Positions 10,692-23,899 of a DNA stretch of 64,000 nt are shown in pieces. The position numbers were made by a program, and so were the translations under genes. Location: positions 1 through 64,000 of the forward strand of contig JBBMOL010000225.1 of NCBI GenBank assembly GCA_037954665.1. The letters run 5' to 3'. This DNA is from Laguncularia racemosa. Its lineage: Eukaryota > Streptophyta > Magnoliopsida > Myrtales > Combretaceae. The notes below the pieces were generated by a model that did no database searches, had not been told where the DNA came from, and saw nothing but the letters and a program-made list of their open reading frames with translations. Each line of letters opens with the position of its first letter. Position 1 is the first letter of the stretch.

Positions 10692-12550
10692 CTATCATGT
10701 CAAGCAAAGGTGTTAAACTTATGACAACTGAGCAAGCTATAGGGATAGGCAGAGTTAAGCATACATATATAAAAAAGATTAAGGATTGCCACTAAAGGCT
10801 AGAAAAACTTTACTTTGATTTCTATAAAACTATCACATCTATTTTTTTTTTTTTAAAGATTGTGTAAAGTTGTGATTTATTGTGATTTGTTATATTTTAA
10901 TGATGTTGGTATTAACTTATTGTGTTGGGATGATGTGATGTGATTGGTAAGCTTTATGGATTAAACAATTTTTGAATGTTTATAGGGGGAGTATCATAAT
11001 ATGTTAAGAAGTTTTTTTACTATTGAAATTGTTTTGGCTTCATCAAAAAGAAAGAGAATGTGGATAACTCAATTTTTTATGAAGAACATATTATAATGCA
11101 TTTTCAAGTTGATTACAAGAAATGGTAGAAGTGTTATTGGGAGCATAGAGGGTCTATAAAATTGGATCATAAAATTGAAATGTTGAAAATATAGGAACGT
11201 AAGTTTCTAAAACCAATGTAAAATAGCTTTCAAAAACTGTAAATATACTTATAATAGTCCTAAAACACTTGAGATATAAGAAGGAAATAAGAAAAAAAAT
11301 TGCATAAATTTTAGTTATAGCTGGCAATAAAAGTAATATACTTGTAGTACAAATAATTCAATATAAGTTCTTATGCTAATGCATAAAACTATGACATAAA
11401 TCATAATACTAATATGAATACATTAAACATTCATCATCATAATAAAATACAAAACTAATATAAATCAATAGCTCCTTTTCATTATCAAGACTATTGTTAA
11501 CTCTCCCATCATCATCATTATCACCACCACCATCATCATATTTATCTTCATTGTCAATGCTAACATCATTATTGGTATTACTACCAATAATATCCATATC
11601 TTGTAATTGTAAGTCTTTTAAAGTACTAATGATATCCATATTTTGTGGAAGTCCACTTGCATTTTTTATTTTTTAAATCCATAACTCAAATAGGTAAAAT
11701 CAATAGAAATGGATAAAAACACATGATTTCATTGACTTTATGTATAGATCGTTTATTTATAAACTCACAATTCTACCATGAATTTATAAAAAAGCAATTT
11801 TATATTTGAACTAACTTGGAAAAGCATTCTAAAATCATGAACTCATAAAATTGGATAAGTGAAATTTCAATTATGATAACTATGAGTGGGAGAATCTAGT
11901 AAAACTGAATTACAAAACTCAACACTTACTAAGTGTATTTGAGTAATAGACTTAAAATGAAAATCAATTTGCATGATCTTTGCTATTACAACAATAAATT
12001 ATTATAAAAATATTTTCAGAAAGGTTTTTACCCATTGAAGTTAATCTTTAAAAAAATAATGGTGGTGGATAAGTTATTAAAATAATTTCCAAAAGAAAAT
12101 GTTTATACAAGGGAAGAATTTCTTATCAAAATGTTTTTCTATAAAAGTTGGAATTTTCAATATCATAAGGAACCTTTTCAAAATGCTTTTGTAGCCATAT
12201 CTCTTCAAAAGGGAAGTGGATTTAACAAGAATGGAAAGTGCACTTGCCACCATTTGTGCTATCTTTTTTTAAATGTATCTTTTCAAAAACACAATTTTAT
12301 TCCAAGTTATTTTACTTTATTTCACTTAGTCATTAATATTTTTAAAATGAAAAGGATTATTTTGCAACTTAATTTTACCATTAAATACAAAGATTTATTC
12401 CATAATGCAAACATCAAACTCAACCTTATAAATAGAAGACCATGAAGCAATTGAAGATAAACATGTAATGTACATGGCTTAGTGTTGCTAGCAAGAAGTA
12501 TCTTTGTGAAAATTAGGCTTTTGAGATATTGTTCTCTTTACTAGTAAGCT
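10692..12550. other. Decayed non-coding AT-rich DNA
   Basis: I recognise no gene here. A ggggga tract at about 10984 followed by unrelated sequence may be the polypurine end of the Copia remnant at 7788. A triplet tract (tca/cac type) is at 11504-11540 and gives rise to an Asp-rich spurious reading frame on the minus strand. The rest shows no domain motif on either strand. Confidence 0.5.
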
Positions 12551-13147
12551 AGCGTTTGGAAATTTCATCTAGTGCTTTTCTAAAAAAGTGTTGAGGATGA
12601 TATCTAATGTAATTGTGATCTCTTTTCAATAGCTTATTGTAGAGCAGTGAAGGCAATGTAGGTGAAGGAAAAGACCAATAGGGGATAAGCTAGTAAGAGC
12701 TAGGAAAACCTAGGAGAAGTTATGTGATCACACCAACGATAGCTTCTACTAAGCTTTAGTGGAGTCATCAGAATCACATAATTCTCTTGTACTCTTATTT
12801 AGATTATTTTAATGGATCCCCATTGGTTAAACTGATAGTGCTAGTAAAGAGAACATAGGCACAAATAGAATCCTTTATAGATCTAAGCTCAATTCTCTCT
12901 CTCTCTCTCTCTCCTTTTAATTTATACATAAATTTATTTAGGTTCTTATTTTATTTTGAGCTTTAATTCATATATCCAAGCATTCTCACTTAAGGCGGAA
13001 GTAAGCAAAACGTATAACTTTAATATAATATAAAGTGCTTTTGCATGATAACTCAAATAAGGGGTCAATCAAATTTGAACTTTAATTTTATTTAAAAAAA
13101 AAATTGTTTAACCCTCCTCTTGGTTGCCTTTCTAGGACCTATGACAT
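12550..13147 (+). repeat. Probable old Copia LTR 3' part
   Basis: A (CT) microsatellite at 12894-12913 is followed by AT-rich sequence ending near 13145 with a pyrimidine stretch, then ctcttggttgcctttctagg and acctatgaca. This layout is common at the 3' ends of SIRE/Maximus-type LTRs. The left boundary is a guess, and no partner LTR or target duplication was found. Confidence 0.4.
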
Positions 13148-13872
13148 TATTTCTTCTATAAAGAAGAAAGAAATATGAAGGCATGCCATTATTGGTAAAA
13201 TTATAATTATGGTTAACTAAGGAAAACGAGTCATGGTAAAAACAACATAATTAAAGCTATATGTAGACTAAAAAACCCATGCCCAATTATAAATATATAT
13301 ATGCAATAGATTCCAAGGTTTAACAAGTTTTGATGCTCAATCTTACTAAATAAATATTGTTGTCTGTACTATTGCATGGATCCAATTATTGGGTTCTTAG
13401 AAAAAAAATCTATTGATTTTGTTGAAAATTTTCCATGATTTACACTTATGCCTTACCTAAAATCCTAATTTGATTAATATACTGCCATAAGACAACCAAA
13501 TCTATCCCACATATCTAACTGAAAATTGTATAGCCTTTTAAGTATGTTATATCATGTTGTTGTCTTCTATTATCTATTAAAACTCATTATGTTTGTTGTT
13601 GTTGTGACTTATATATATAATTAATATTGGCTTGAAATTTGAATATTATAATCTTGATATGAATTCTTATGATATTTACAAATTAAAAAAAAATATAAAA
13701 CAAATAACATGTATCTTATAACCTATAATTTTTTCAGCCCCCTTATCTTAACTATAAGAATATCGTATAAAGTATTAAAGCTTAAAAAAATACTTTCATT
13801 TTTCTATGAAGTGCCTATGCTAGAGGAGTTTTATTCCAAAGCACTCCCATGCATCACTTAAGCACTCCAAAA
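13148..13872. other. Non-coding DNA, nothing recognised
   Basis: AT-rich sequence with short A and TA runs. No open frame with a recognisable motif was seen on either strand. Confidence 0.5.
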
Positions 13873-14205
13873 CTCATAAAAAGTGCTAAATCAACCTAAA
13901 CACAAAAACAACACATAAAGCTAGAGAGAGAACTTTTGAAGAAAATGAAAACTCTCTATAAAATACATGATGTATAAATGAGGATAGTCTCCTTATATAT
14001 ACAAAAATGTAGGTTCCGAAATGGAAAACAAGGGGTTGTCTCGTAAAAAGTGCTAAGTCAGCCTAAACAGAAAAACAACACATAAAGCTAGAGAGAGAAC
14101 TTCTGAAGAGAATAAAACTCCCTATAAAATACATGATGTATAAATGAGGATAGTCTCCTTATATGTACAAAACTGTAGGTTTCGAAATGGCAAACAAGGG
14201 ACTGG
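13873..14205. repeat. 166-bp tandem duplication across an LTR border
   Basis: Two adjacent units (about 13873-14039 and 14040-14205) share cataaagctagagagagaac, then a block around acatgatgtataaatgagga, then tgtaggttccg or tgtaggtttcg. The tgtagg block is the first part of the minus-strand Copia LTR that begins at 14174. The duplication therefore happened after that Copia inserted and copied flank plus about 30 bp of LTR. Confidence 0.8.
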
Positions 14206-14681
14206 GGGTGTGGGGAGGAATAATTGTTCAAAATTCTTACCAAATTTCAATTGATTAAACACTTTTTGATGTTCTTTTTTCTGATGAGGAATGCATATGA
14301 TCGACTAAAAGAAAATGACATAAATTAACATGCAATAAAATAAAGACGATAGTGATATATAAAGGTTCCTCCTAAGGAGTTAGTCCTCTCTTCTAGCTTT
14401 GCTATTGGGGATCCAGTCTTCCATACCGATCATTCCACTAATCTAATAACAAAAAAAAAAAAAAAGTTATAAACACCAATGGCTTTTGCTCTATCTTTCT
14501 AACTTACCACTTAGCTAAACACAAACTATAAGACTTTTGTAACCACACTTTCTAAGATAATCTTTACATGAAAAGTAAAAAATAAAATGTACAAGAATGA
14601 GAAAATATAAATTCTCTAATTTAAGCTTGAGTAAAACAAAGAATTGTAAAATGTTTTTTGTTCTCCCTTTCCATATATTGA

Positions 14682-15690
14682 TGATGTGCCTAAACACACT
14701 TAAAAGCACATCCAAAAGACTTAAGAAAAACTATCTCAAGTCAAGGCAAAATCGGATCCAAAAATGGTACTTTTCCAATGAACCCTAATGATGAAATGAT
14801 GAAATTCAAATGTCCAATGATATAATCAGATTACCACAATGAAAATGCCTTTTAACAACACTCTAATTTCATGTAATCCATGCAAATAAAACCTTAATTT
14901 GACAAGGAGAAACCGTAACAAAATAATCCCTTTCAAATAGTGTAGAACACGTTTTCAATGGAAATCCTCAAAGATGAATTGGATCAATTTGATAACTCCT
15001 TCAAATAAGCATATGAATTCGTGAATACAACAAGTAATTCTGACCAAGAATGTTCTAATCCAACCCTAGATATTACACACTAGAGAAGAAAAAGAAAACA
15101 CAACAAGTAGGAATTGATATGACTCACAAATTCCAATTGTTGCACTCGCCACAATTTCAACTCTTGGGATTGAAATTGATAAGAGTTAGAACCAAGATAT
15201 GAACCCTAATTCTCACGTGAAAGGAGGAGTTTATTCTGCCAAATGATTAGCCTCTAAACCCTCTCTTAAGCAAGTATTTATACTTACTACTTCTAAGGTT
15301 AAAAAGTGCTCAAAATTACAAGTTTGCCACTTTTAAGGTGGCTAACCCTAAATGAAAGTTACAAAGAAATAAAAGTATCCCAAAACCAAAAATACAACCA
15401 AAATAGTTCAATAAACATTTACAAGATACAAAATAACATAAATCTTCATGTTCCAATGCCTTAGAATAGAGAACAATCGCAGCGGGCCTTTGATTGTTAC
15501 CCAGAAAAATGTTTTGTGTCCAACTGAAGTTGTAGGACATTTTGGCATCCCATGGAGATAAATAATTGTACCTATAAGATTATTCTCAAATTTTATTAAA
15601 AATAAAGACATAAGATAAAATATGAGCAATTTGGTCAATCATCCAAATTGGGTTCTGAAGAGGTTGATAGTGCTAGAATTTTTCCCATCA
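14682..15690 (-). repeat. 3' LTR of gag-protease Gypsy copy 1
   Basis: On the reverse strand it starts TGATGGGAAA and ends GGCACATCA. It is near-identical to 18450-19441 and clearly similar to the solo LTR at 47838-48845. The reverse-strand polypurine tract (agcccgaggaga) abuts it at 15691-15702. Confidence 0.93.
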
Positions 15691-17531
15691 TCTCCTCGGG
15701 CTTCTAAAAGATTTGCCCTCAAATCTAGAGGATCAGTTATGGAATTGAACCTTAAGATTTCTGTTGTCCTGCTTTCTCGACTAATCATGGTAGTGGACGG
15801 ATGCCTGACCTGTTTCTGAAAACCTTGGACCTCAGATGGAGTCATTGGTAGTAGGATTATGCGTGTCTCGCCCATGCTGAACATGTAGGTATTTTCAAAC
15901 CCATCATGTATCACCCGTCGATCATACAACCAGGGCCGACCCAACAGCATATGGAATGCATGCATAGGAACTATATCACAAAGGATCTCATCATGATAGT
16001 TCTGCCCGACACTCACAGGAACCTTTGCCCTAAGGGTAACATGCATACTACCTCTATTATCCAGCTAATGCAAATGATAAGGACTAGGATGAGGTATAGT
16101 AGACAGTTGTAATTTGTCTACTAGTGCAGCAGACATAACATTCGTGCAACTACCACTATCGATGATGAGTACACAAAGGTTACCTCTGATTCTGTAAGAG
16201 GTATGAAATATGTTCTCCCTCTGAATATCACTGATATCAGGAGATGTTGACAAAATCCTGCGTAATACATTGAGGGGTAGATATTTCCCTCCAGTATGCT
16301 CCTCAGGCGCATTTGCATTCTGATCATCATAATATTCCTGCAATGCTATTGGTAGATCTGTAGGCTCAATCTGTTCATGGCCATCCTCAATATCCTCTCC
16401 AATGTCTTCCATACTAGTCATCACCCTCTTATTTGGACACTGTGCAACCATATGCCCAAATCCCATGCATTTAAAACATTTAATCTGGCGTGCTTTCCCA
16501 CTAGTAGATCCGGGAATAGTCTGCCTCGTTTCTGGTGCCATGACCTCTTTACCCTTCCCAATGGGTAAGTTTTCCCTTGTAATGGTTGGGATAGTAGTGT
16601 CCACTACCTTTATTCCCTTACCTACCGCCTTTGCTCCCCCTAATCGACTGTCGACTGAGATGGGTCTATTAGTAGTGTTGGGCCTACTGCTACGAGCCCT
16701 AAAGAAGTTGGACCTTCTTTGTCTCTCTACTTTTAAGGCTAACTAAATAGCCTCATCAAGTGTGGTATAGCACTGCAACTCAACAATACACGCTATCTCA
16801 TATTTTAGACCTGAGACAAATCGTGCTATAGTTTGTTTCGGAGGCTCAACAGACCCATACCTAATCATAAGGGTCTCAAATTCCTGCGCATAATCATCCA
16901 CTGTTTTGCCCCCCTGCCTCAAAGTTTGCAGTCGCATAAACAGCTCCTATTTGTAGTGCTCAGGAATGAACCTTTTCCTTAACAACCTCTTCATATCCCT
17001 CTAGGTCTGAACCTCAGCCTCTCCATCCCAACGCCTATTGATGATCAGATTCTTCCACCAAAGTGCAGCATACCCTACAAATTCAACAGCAGCCAATCTG
17101 ACCCTGGTACTGTCATCAATCTCATAACATTTGAAGAGACCTTCGACCTTATCCTCCCAGTCTAGGTACTCATCTACTGATCCCTTACCATCATAGGATG
17201 GCATCTGTAGTTTCACATACTCCAAACCCCGAGGTGGCCTGAAATCCCTATTCTGATTTAGGTTGACCCCAAAATTGTCATCTCTTTCTTCCACTACTCT
17301 GTTTCAATGAGGGTTTTGTAGAGCTACTCGAGGTGGTGCTGGTTGGTTTACCACTGGTGGTTGTGGTAAAGTCATCTTGTCAACTTTAGTTGCTAGTGTA
17401 GTAACCATAGTAGTAAGCTCCTGAAGTTGTTCCTCCAAAGTTCTTCTGCCTGCCACATTACGACCATGTCCTCTACCAACCTGGCTATTGGCTTCTTCAC
17501 CCAATCCCCCATTCACACTATCATTAGACAT
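15691..17531 (-). pseudogene. gag-pro: Gag-protease polyprotein of Gypsy copy 1
   Basis: Starting at ATG 17529-17531 (MSNDSVNGG), it has a coiled-coil-like N-terminal region with a leucine-rich block, then the capsid domain in pieces 17001-17294 and 16743-16937. A CCHC knuckle, CFKCMGFGHMVAQCPNKR, lies at about 16440-16500. The protease follows with an intact DSGS active site near 16155 and a conserved LLGRPW block near 15930. It then ends in the LTR-proximal motif near 15700. Stops and small frame changes separate the pieces, at about 17300, 16940-17000, 16740 and 16050-16065. Gag packages RNA and the protease cleaves gag. Nothing of RT or integrase lies downstream. Confidence 0.88.
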
Positions 17532-18431
17532 ATTTGTAGATTCTTGTATGTTGTTCCTCAAAATGATATGATTCAAGGGTATACACTTCCACTACTATAC
17601 TTCCCTAAACTCCACACAATAGTAACAACAAAAGACAAACAAACAAACCCACTTAATGTTACAATTTATAATTACAACTCATGTGTAATACTCTTCTCCA
17701 TAAAGCCACAAGTACATGGTGCAGCAAAAATTAATTTCCACAAGTACACTCCACGGCAACACACAAGCAACAACTACAATTAAGATGTAACACTTCCACG
17801 GCAAAAACAAGGTGAATAATGAATACAAGTAGTCTTCAACTTCCACGGCAAATAATGAAGACAAGAGATTAATAAGTAGCTTTCCAAAAATGAATTCTGA
17901 ATCCCACTATAGGCAGCAACTTTCAATTTGAAATTCAAATAACTTCACTTATTGCAAGCCTTCCTCAATTGGTAACAATGAATTCAAATTCAAATAGCAA
18001 TCATTTAACTCCCACAACTTAATTGCATATGATTTGAATTCAAATAATTCTTCACTAATAAACTTAATGTAATCTGCAAATTATACTTCACAAATTCAAA
18101 ATTACACAATGGAATTTAAACAACAAACTTCACAACTCCTCACGCTACAAGCTACTTCACGACAACAATTGGTAAGTTTCACAATTTCAAAAAAAATTGC
18201 TAAAGTAACTTCACTTTGTACTTCTGCTCTTCCAAGTGAATTAGTGTCCACAAATAGATATAATAACCTTCCCAAATCAACTCCAACAACCAGCAAATCA
18301 AATCCCAATCCAAAACAATTTCGCAATATCAAACAACAACAACAACACAATTTCGGTTTTCACTTAATCAACCCTATTTGATGATCACTTCCACGAAATT
18401 GAATACAACCAATTCCCTTCTCTCAACAAGA

Positions 18432-18443
18432 GCTCTGATACCA
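18432..18443 (-). promoter_or_regulatory. Primer binding site of Gypsy copy 1
   Basis: The plus strand reads gctctgatacca, so the element strand carries TGGTATCAGAGC next to the 5' LTR. This is an initiator-Met primer site in intact form. Confidence 0.93.
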
Positions 18444-18449
18444 AAAAGA

Positions 18450-19441
18450 TGATGTACCCAAACATACTTAAAAGCACATCTAAAAGACTTAAGAAAAACT
18501 ATCTCAAGTCAAGGCAAAATCGAATCCAAAAATGGTACTTTTCCAATGAACCCTAATGATGAAATGATGAAATTCAAATGTCCAATGATATAATCAGATT
18601 ACCACAATGAAAATGCCTTCTAAAAACACTCTAATTTCATGTAATCCACGCAAATAAAACCTTAATTTGACAAGTAGAAACCGTAACAAAATAATCCCTT
18701 TCAAATAGTGTAGAACACGTTTTCAATGGAAATCCTCAAAGATGAATTGGATCAATTTGATAATTCCTTCAAATAAGCATATGAATTTGTGAATACAACA
18801 AGTAATTCTGACCAAGAATGTTCTAATCTAACCCTAGATATTACACACTAGAGAAGAAAAAGAAAACACAACAAGTAGGAATTGATATGACTCACAAATT
18901 CCAATTGTTGCACTCGCCACAATTTCAACTCTTGGGATTGAAATTGATAAGAGTTGGAACCAAGGTATGAACCCTAATTCTCACGTGAAAGGAGGTGTTT
19001 ATTCTGCCAAATGATTAGCCTCCAAACCCAATACTTGCTACTTCTAGGGTTAAAAAGTGCTCAAAATTACAAGTTTGCCACTTTTAAGGTGGCTAACCCT
19101 AAATGAAAGTTACAAAGAAATAAAAGTGTCCCAAAACCAAAAATACAACCAAAATAGTTCAATAAACATTTACAAGATACAAAATAACATAAATCTTCAT
19201 GTTCCAATGCCTTAGAATAGAGAACAATCGCAGCGGGCCTTTGATTGTTACCCAGAAAAATGTTCTGTGTCCAACTGAAGTTGTAGGACATTTTAGCCTC
19301 CCATGGAGATAAATAATTGTACCTATAAGATTATTATCAAAGTTTATTAAAAATAAAGACATAAGATAAAATATGAGCAATTTGGTCAATCATCCAAATT
19401 GGGTTCTGAAGAGGTTGATAGTGCTAGAATTTTTCCCATCA
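18450..19441 (-). repeat. 5' LTR of gag-protease Gypsy copy 1
   Basis: Direct partner of 14682-15690. The outer end is flanked by attga. The block 17577-18431 between gag and this LTR is an untranslated leader, rich in CAA and AAT, with no coding signal. Confidence 0.93.
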
Positions 19442-19816
19442 ATTGAACTTAAAGTATGGAGTTTATATATTTGCTTCTAATATTGTTCTTCCCAATAGAT
19501 AGCTTTGAAACGTTCACCAAATCTTCTAACGGCTTCTTTGTTGTATGGATAAGATTAATATCCCTATAAAAGATTTGAAAACGTTATCTAAAAATTCAAA
19601 TTTTTAAACTCTTGTGATATTGAGATATCATTGATATTTATCTTCATCCAAATCTTTAACAACCTTATATAGAAAAGCTTCAGTTTGAAAACCAAAGATC
19701 CCTCTTTATGCAAATAAGCTTCAACTAATAAACCATATTTGTCATACTTATCTTTATCTTGCTCTTCATTAGTTGATATTTATGTTGAGATATATCTTTA
19801 AATATCTTAATCCGTC

Positions 19817-19847
<31 letters not shown>

Positions 19848-21102
19848 CTTTGTTGCAACTCTTCAATGAAATATTCCCATGGATTATTAATCCTCCTTGT
19901 GTTGAACGAATTAAGTGCATTACCCAAATACACTTAATTAGTTGAACTAGGGCTTCAAATAAATCAAACTTGTGTTGAAGATAGATAATAACCGTATGAC
20001 CATACATTTTGCAAACCAAAGTATCAAACTGTCTATTTATGTGCCTACTGAAATGTCTAACAAATTGTCTTGTTAACTATTAGATGAAGTGTTTGTAAAC
20101 TACTATCTACTTAAGCATTTGTGAGATTGAATACTTTTTTTCGATACACTTAAAAAAAATTCATTAGATATCTTATGACCTTTTTGTTATTATTATAACT
20201 TATTTCAAAGAACTCAACATTTTCTCCCTTTTTTATGATAACAAAACCTTATTCAAGTAATAAACTTATATAGTATATTAAACATTTATGAAATAGGTTT
20301 ATCATTAACTTTTCCTTCTCCCCCTTTTTGTTATTAGACAAGCAATACATATTACTCCCCCTCAACATATCATATAAATTGATAAGCTATTGAAAGAATA
20401 GAATTAAAAGCATAAACATCACTAAACAAATAAACTATACAAATCAACAATTAGAAACAATGATTAGCATGAGTCTTTAAAAGTAAAACAGTTAAGAACA
20501 TCAATGCAAAAAGAAATAATTTTTCTTTTTCTTTAAAGGTTTGACAAATTTTCTAGCAGTTGTCTTAACCTTTCTCCTAGTCATTTTGGAACTAGTCCAT
20601 CTTCAAATTACTTTTCGATGGGATCATGGTTGGTTTCAGTAGGAGGTAGAGCTGGCTATGGTTTTAATGGTTCAGTAGGAGGAGGAGGTTAAACAGATTG
20701 TTCGGCAAGGGGTTTAAATTGAGTAGTTCAGACTAGTTCAAGAACAGGTTCGGGATTAGGTTCTTAAAGAGCTTCAAGTATAGAATCAATCTTAGGATTA
20801 ATTGTAGTAGTTTCTTACTTAGCTTGATCCAAAACCTCGGTCCCAACACTTTAAGATAGAGTATCCATGTTTTGTTTACATATTGAAACAGTGTCTCCAG
20901 CCTCATTATTACAATTTTGTTAATTTTCTTGAACAATATTCTTTGGAAAATTATGTCCAATCATAGTGGGAGTTGGTGGAAGTTGTCTATCAAATTTTTC
21001 TTCACTAGGTTTGGGAGTAACTAACTCCATCATGGATTTTATCCCCATAAAACGATTCTTTATAAAATTTTCTAAATCTGAAATCTTACTTTTTAGACTT
21101 AT

Positions 21103-22628
21103 TGTTAAGTTCTCTAATTTAGTTTTGATATTAACAAAAGAGGATTAATGTGTAACGTATGTCTGAGCTCGTCAGAAGTTGTTCCAAAAGATAATAAGTG
21201 AATTTTTCTAAATTGAACAAAGAGACAAAAGCTTGTTTAGAACCTTCAAAAGTGTTATATAGACTATTTTTGTTCTGACAGAAGGTGTTTTAGAAGTTGT
21301 GTAGTGTATCCGTAGTTCTCGTGTTAACCTTTCAAAAGCACTTTCAGAACCTTTACAATAGGAAAACAGTTGACAGGTTTGTTTCAGAAGCACTTTTAGA
21401 ACCTGCACAACAGGAGAACTGTTGACAAGTTTTGCTTCAGAAGCTCTTTTAGAACCTTCCATGCCTATCACGAATTTTTTCCAAATTTCGTTCTAATTTT
21501 TATATTGATAGTTTTTAATAAATTTCAAGGCCTAGCTCCACGTGTCAAGTATATTTGAGTAATATACTTGATGTGTTTTACTAAAGTTTGATTTTATATC
21601 ATGGGGTTTTTAATTTACATAAAGTTTTACAAGATTTTATTCAAAGATTTTATTTTATGATAAAGTGAGATCATATAAGATTTACAAGTTTTATCAAGAT
21701 TTAAATCTAGATATTTGTGCTATATTTTGGGAGATCCAACAGTTACAAAGATAAGGATAAGAAATATGGTTTGTTACATGAAGATATGGTTCCACAATAT
21801 ATGGGATATCAAGATAAGGTTCCACAATGTGAGGGATATCTTCAACAAACTTGATCCAAGAAATATCTCCAAAGAAGATCTTGGTTAAACTGATTTATCC
21901 AAGCTTATCCTCATCATAAATATCACGGAATGCAGATCCTCTCCAACAGATTCAACTTATTTTTGAAATAAAAAATTTCAAAAATAAATTCAAGCTTGTC
22001 ACGTAGAACTCCATGAACGATACATTCTCAAAAGTAACCGTTATGTTCTCTTTATAAAAAGAGTGTTCATTTCAAATAAAAAAGAAGGGGAGAGAATGTT
22101 CTTCTGAGAAAAAAAAAAAAAAGCACACGGAAAAGAAAAGGCTCATTCATCTTCAAGCGCAATTTTTTTTTTTCATATACATGTGATCTAATTTATAGAG
22201 GAAATTTGACATTCCCCATTGTTATTGTAATTCCTTTCTTGTATAAGGAATTGATAATTGTTTCATCACTGTAGTTTGAGTGATTAGCTTAGTGAAGAAG
22301 TTAGAAAGACTCAGCAGTAAGACTTCGCCTTGAAGAGGCTTATTTTGTACACTTTCAATTTGTTTGATATAGTGAAACACAACCAGTATAGACAACCGGA
22401 ACCCCGGCGTAGAGCTGGAAGAGAGGACTAATACTCGAGGTGGAACCTCTATAAATCTTTGAGCATTCTATTCTTCTCTACTTGTTTTATTTATTGCACA
22501 TTATTGTTCTTCATTTTTGTTATTCACATCATTTTATTAGTCAAGAGTTTTTGAATGATTTGCAAAAATTGAAATTTTAAGTAATTAATCAATTTACCCC
22601 CTCTTGATTAATCTAATCGGGACCAACA
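21103..22628 (+). mobile_element. Solo LTR of the SIRE-like Copia family
   Basis: It starts TGTTAAGTTC, ends GGGACCAACA, and is flanked by an exact 5-bp duplication cttat (21098-21102 and 22629-22633). It is similar over its full length to 51088-52574 and 58644-60145, but its first 20 bp are shorter. It sits in the third ORF of the minus-strand Copia in the opposite orientation. A solo LTR arises by recombination between the two LTRs of a full element. Confidence 0.92.
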
Positions 22629-23050
22629 CTTATACCTCATTATTAGTCCCAGCTTCAAAATCTTTTTTCTTAAGAGTAGGGGATTTTGGAATAACTTCTA
22701 CTAAACTGTCTGTAGAAGTATCTGATATAACTATAGGTCCATCCCTTATCTCCAAATTTTCCTTGCCAACCTTCCTCCTTATCTTTCTTTCTTATTTAGT
22801 AACTTTTTCCTTTCGTTTCATTTTCCTACTCTTTTTCAAAAGTTCATCCTTATCATTTTTCTTTTTCTCTTTACTAGTTGCTCCTCCTTACACAATAGAC
22901 ATCCATTCAAGAATATCTCTTCTTAAATTTTTATAATCCATATATACTACGCAATCTCCAGAGAATCAAACGTTTTTCTAAACATGTATATTCATATGAT
23001 AAAGGATCCCTTCAATAATTTTCTTAACAAGAATTCTAATATAATCCTCC

Positions 23051-23899
23051 TAATGTGCTCAATGGGATCAAACACATAACACAAGAACAAATGGAATAAA
23101 CCAATCACCAAGACTACTAAAATGGCGTAAATCCCTTAAGCAAAAGGCTTCCATGCAAATGACAAATTCCAATAGCAATTGAATAATCACAATAACAACA
23201 CAATTTAGGATCTAATTCCACTAAAATTGCGTGAAATCCAATAATAGAAAAGAACCCTAAAATGGTGTGACAAAAAGAACAAATAAGAACAATCCAATCA
23301 CAACTAGATATGAAACACTAGTGTGAATTGGAATCAACTTAAGGAATTGATATTACTCACAAATCCTTAAGTTGCCACTCGCCACAATCCTTAAAGAATT
23401 GATAAGAGTCTTATGAAATTTAGAGCATGGAACCCTAATTCTCACGTGAAAGAGGCAGCAACTTTTTTACCACTCAACCATCTCCAACAAACCCTACTTT
23501 AGCAAGTATTTATACTTGTTCCACTTAGGGTTAAAATGACAAAATAATTACATCTATGCCACTTAAGCGGCCAGTCCTAAATCCACAAATACAACCAAAT
23601 AAAATGTCCCAAAAATCTTCCAAAATAAATTACAAGTACAAAAGATAATAATCTCCAAAGAGTCGGTTCGTCGAGTCAATGTTGATCACGGTGGGCCATT
23701 GGATGTGAATCTGATGATGTCCTTAATTTGATCAATAGTGTAGGTCATGTGCCATCCTATGAAGACTGATCATTGTACATGATAGATTACCTTTCAAACT
23801 TTATTAGATAAAGAAAAAAAGTGTATACATGCAAGTGATTTAGATCATCATCCAAATCAAGTTCCCTAACCATCAAGATCATAGGGTAGATTCCCATCA
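23051..23899 (-). repeat. 3' LTR of gag-protease Gypsy copy 2
   Basis: Partner of 26833-27695. On the reverse strand it starts TGATGGGAATC. A polypurine tract is on the reverse strand at about 23900-23911. Confidence 0.9.

Larger units (their letters stand above)
14682..19441 (-). mobile_element. Gag-protease-only Gypsy element (TR-GAG type), copy 1
   Basis: LTRs at 14682-15690 (3' LTR, 1009 bp) and 18450-19441 (5' LTR, 992 bp) enclose only 2.76 kb, holding primer site, gag, CCHC knuckle, protease and polypurine tract. The target duplication attga is exact (14677-14681 and 19442-19446). RT, RNase H and integrase are absent and no trace of them was seen. The protease frame passes through a short linker to a terminal DPLDLRANLLEARGDDG-type motif next to the polypurine tract, resembling the end of a Gypsy integrase. 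The copy at 23051-27695 has the same layout. It would need a partner element to supply RT and integrase. Confidence 0.9.
14174..20219 (-). repeat. 3' LTR of the minus-strand Copia, split by a Gypsy
   Basis: The parts 14174-14681 and 19447-20219 together match 33818-35082. On the reverse strand it starts TGTTGAGTTC and ends ACCTACA (here decayed to AACCTACA). Without the 4760-bp insertion and its 5-bp duplication it is about 1280 bp, compared with 1265 bp for its partner. It contains a 26-base A tract at 19822-19847. Confidence 0.9.

Noticed and set aside
11409..11639. Asp/Asn-rich minus-strand frame
   Set aside because: It comes from a tca/cac triplet tract and shows no domain; it is low-complexity sequence.
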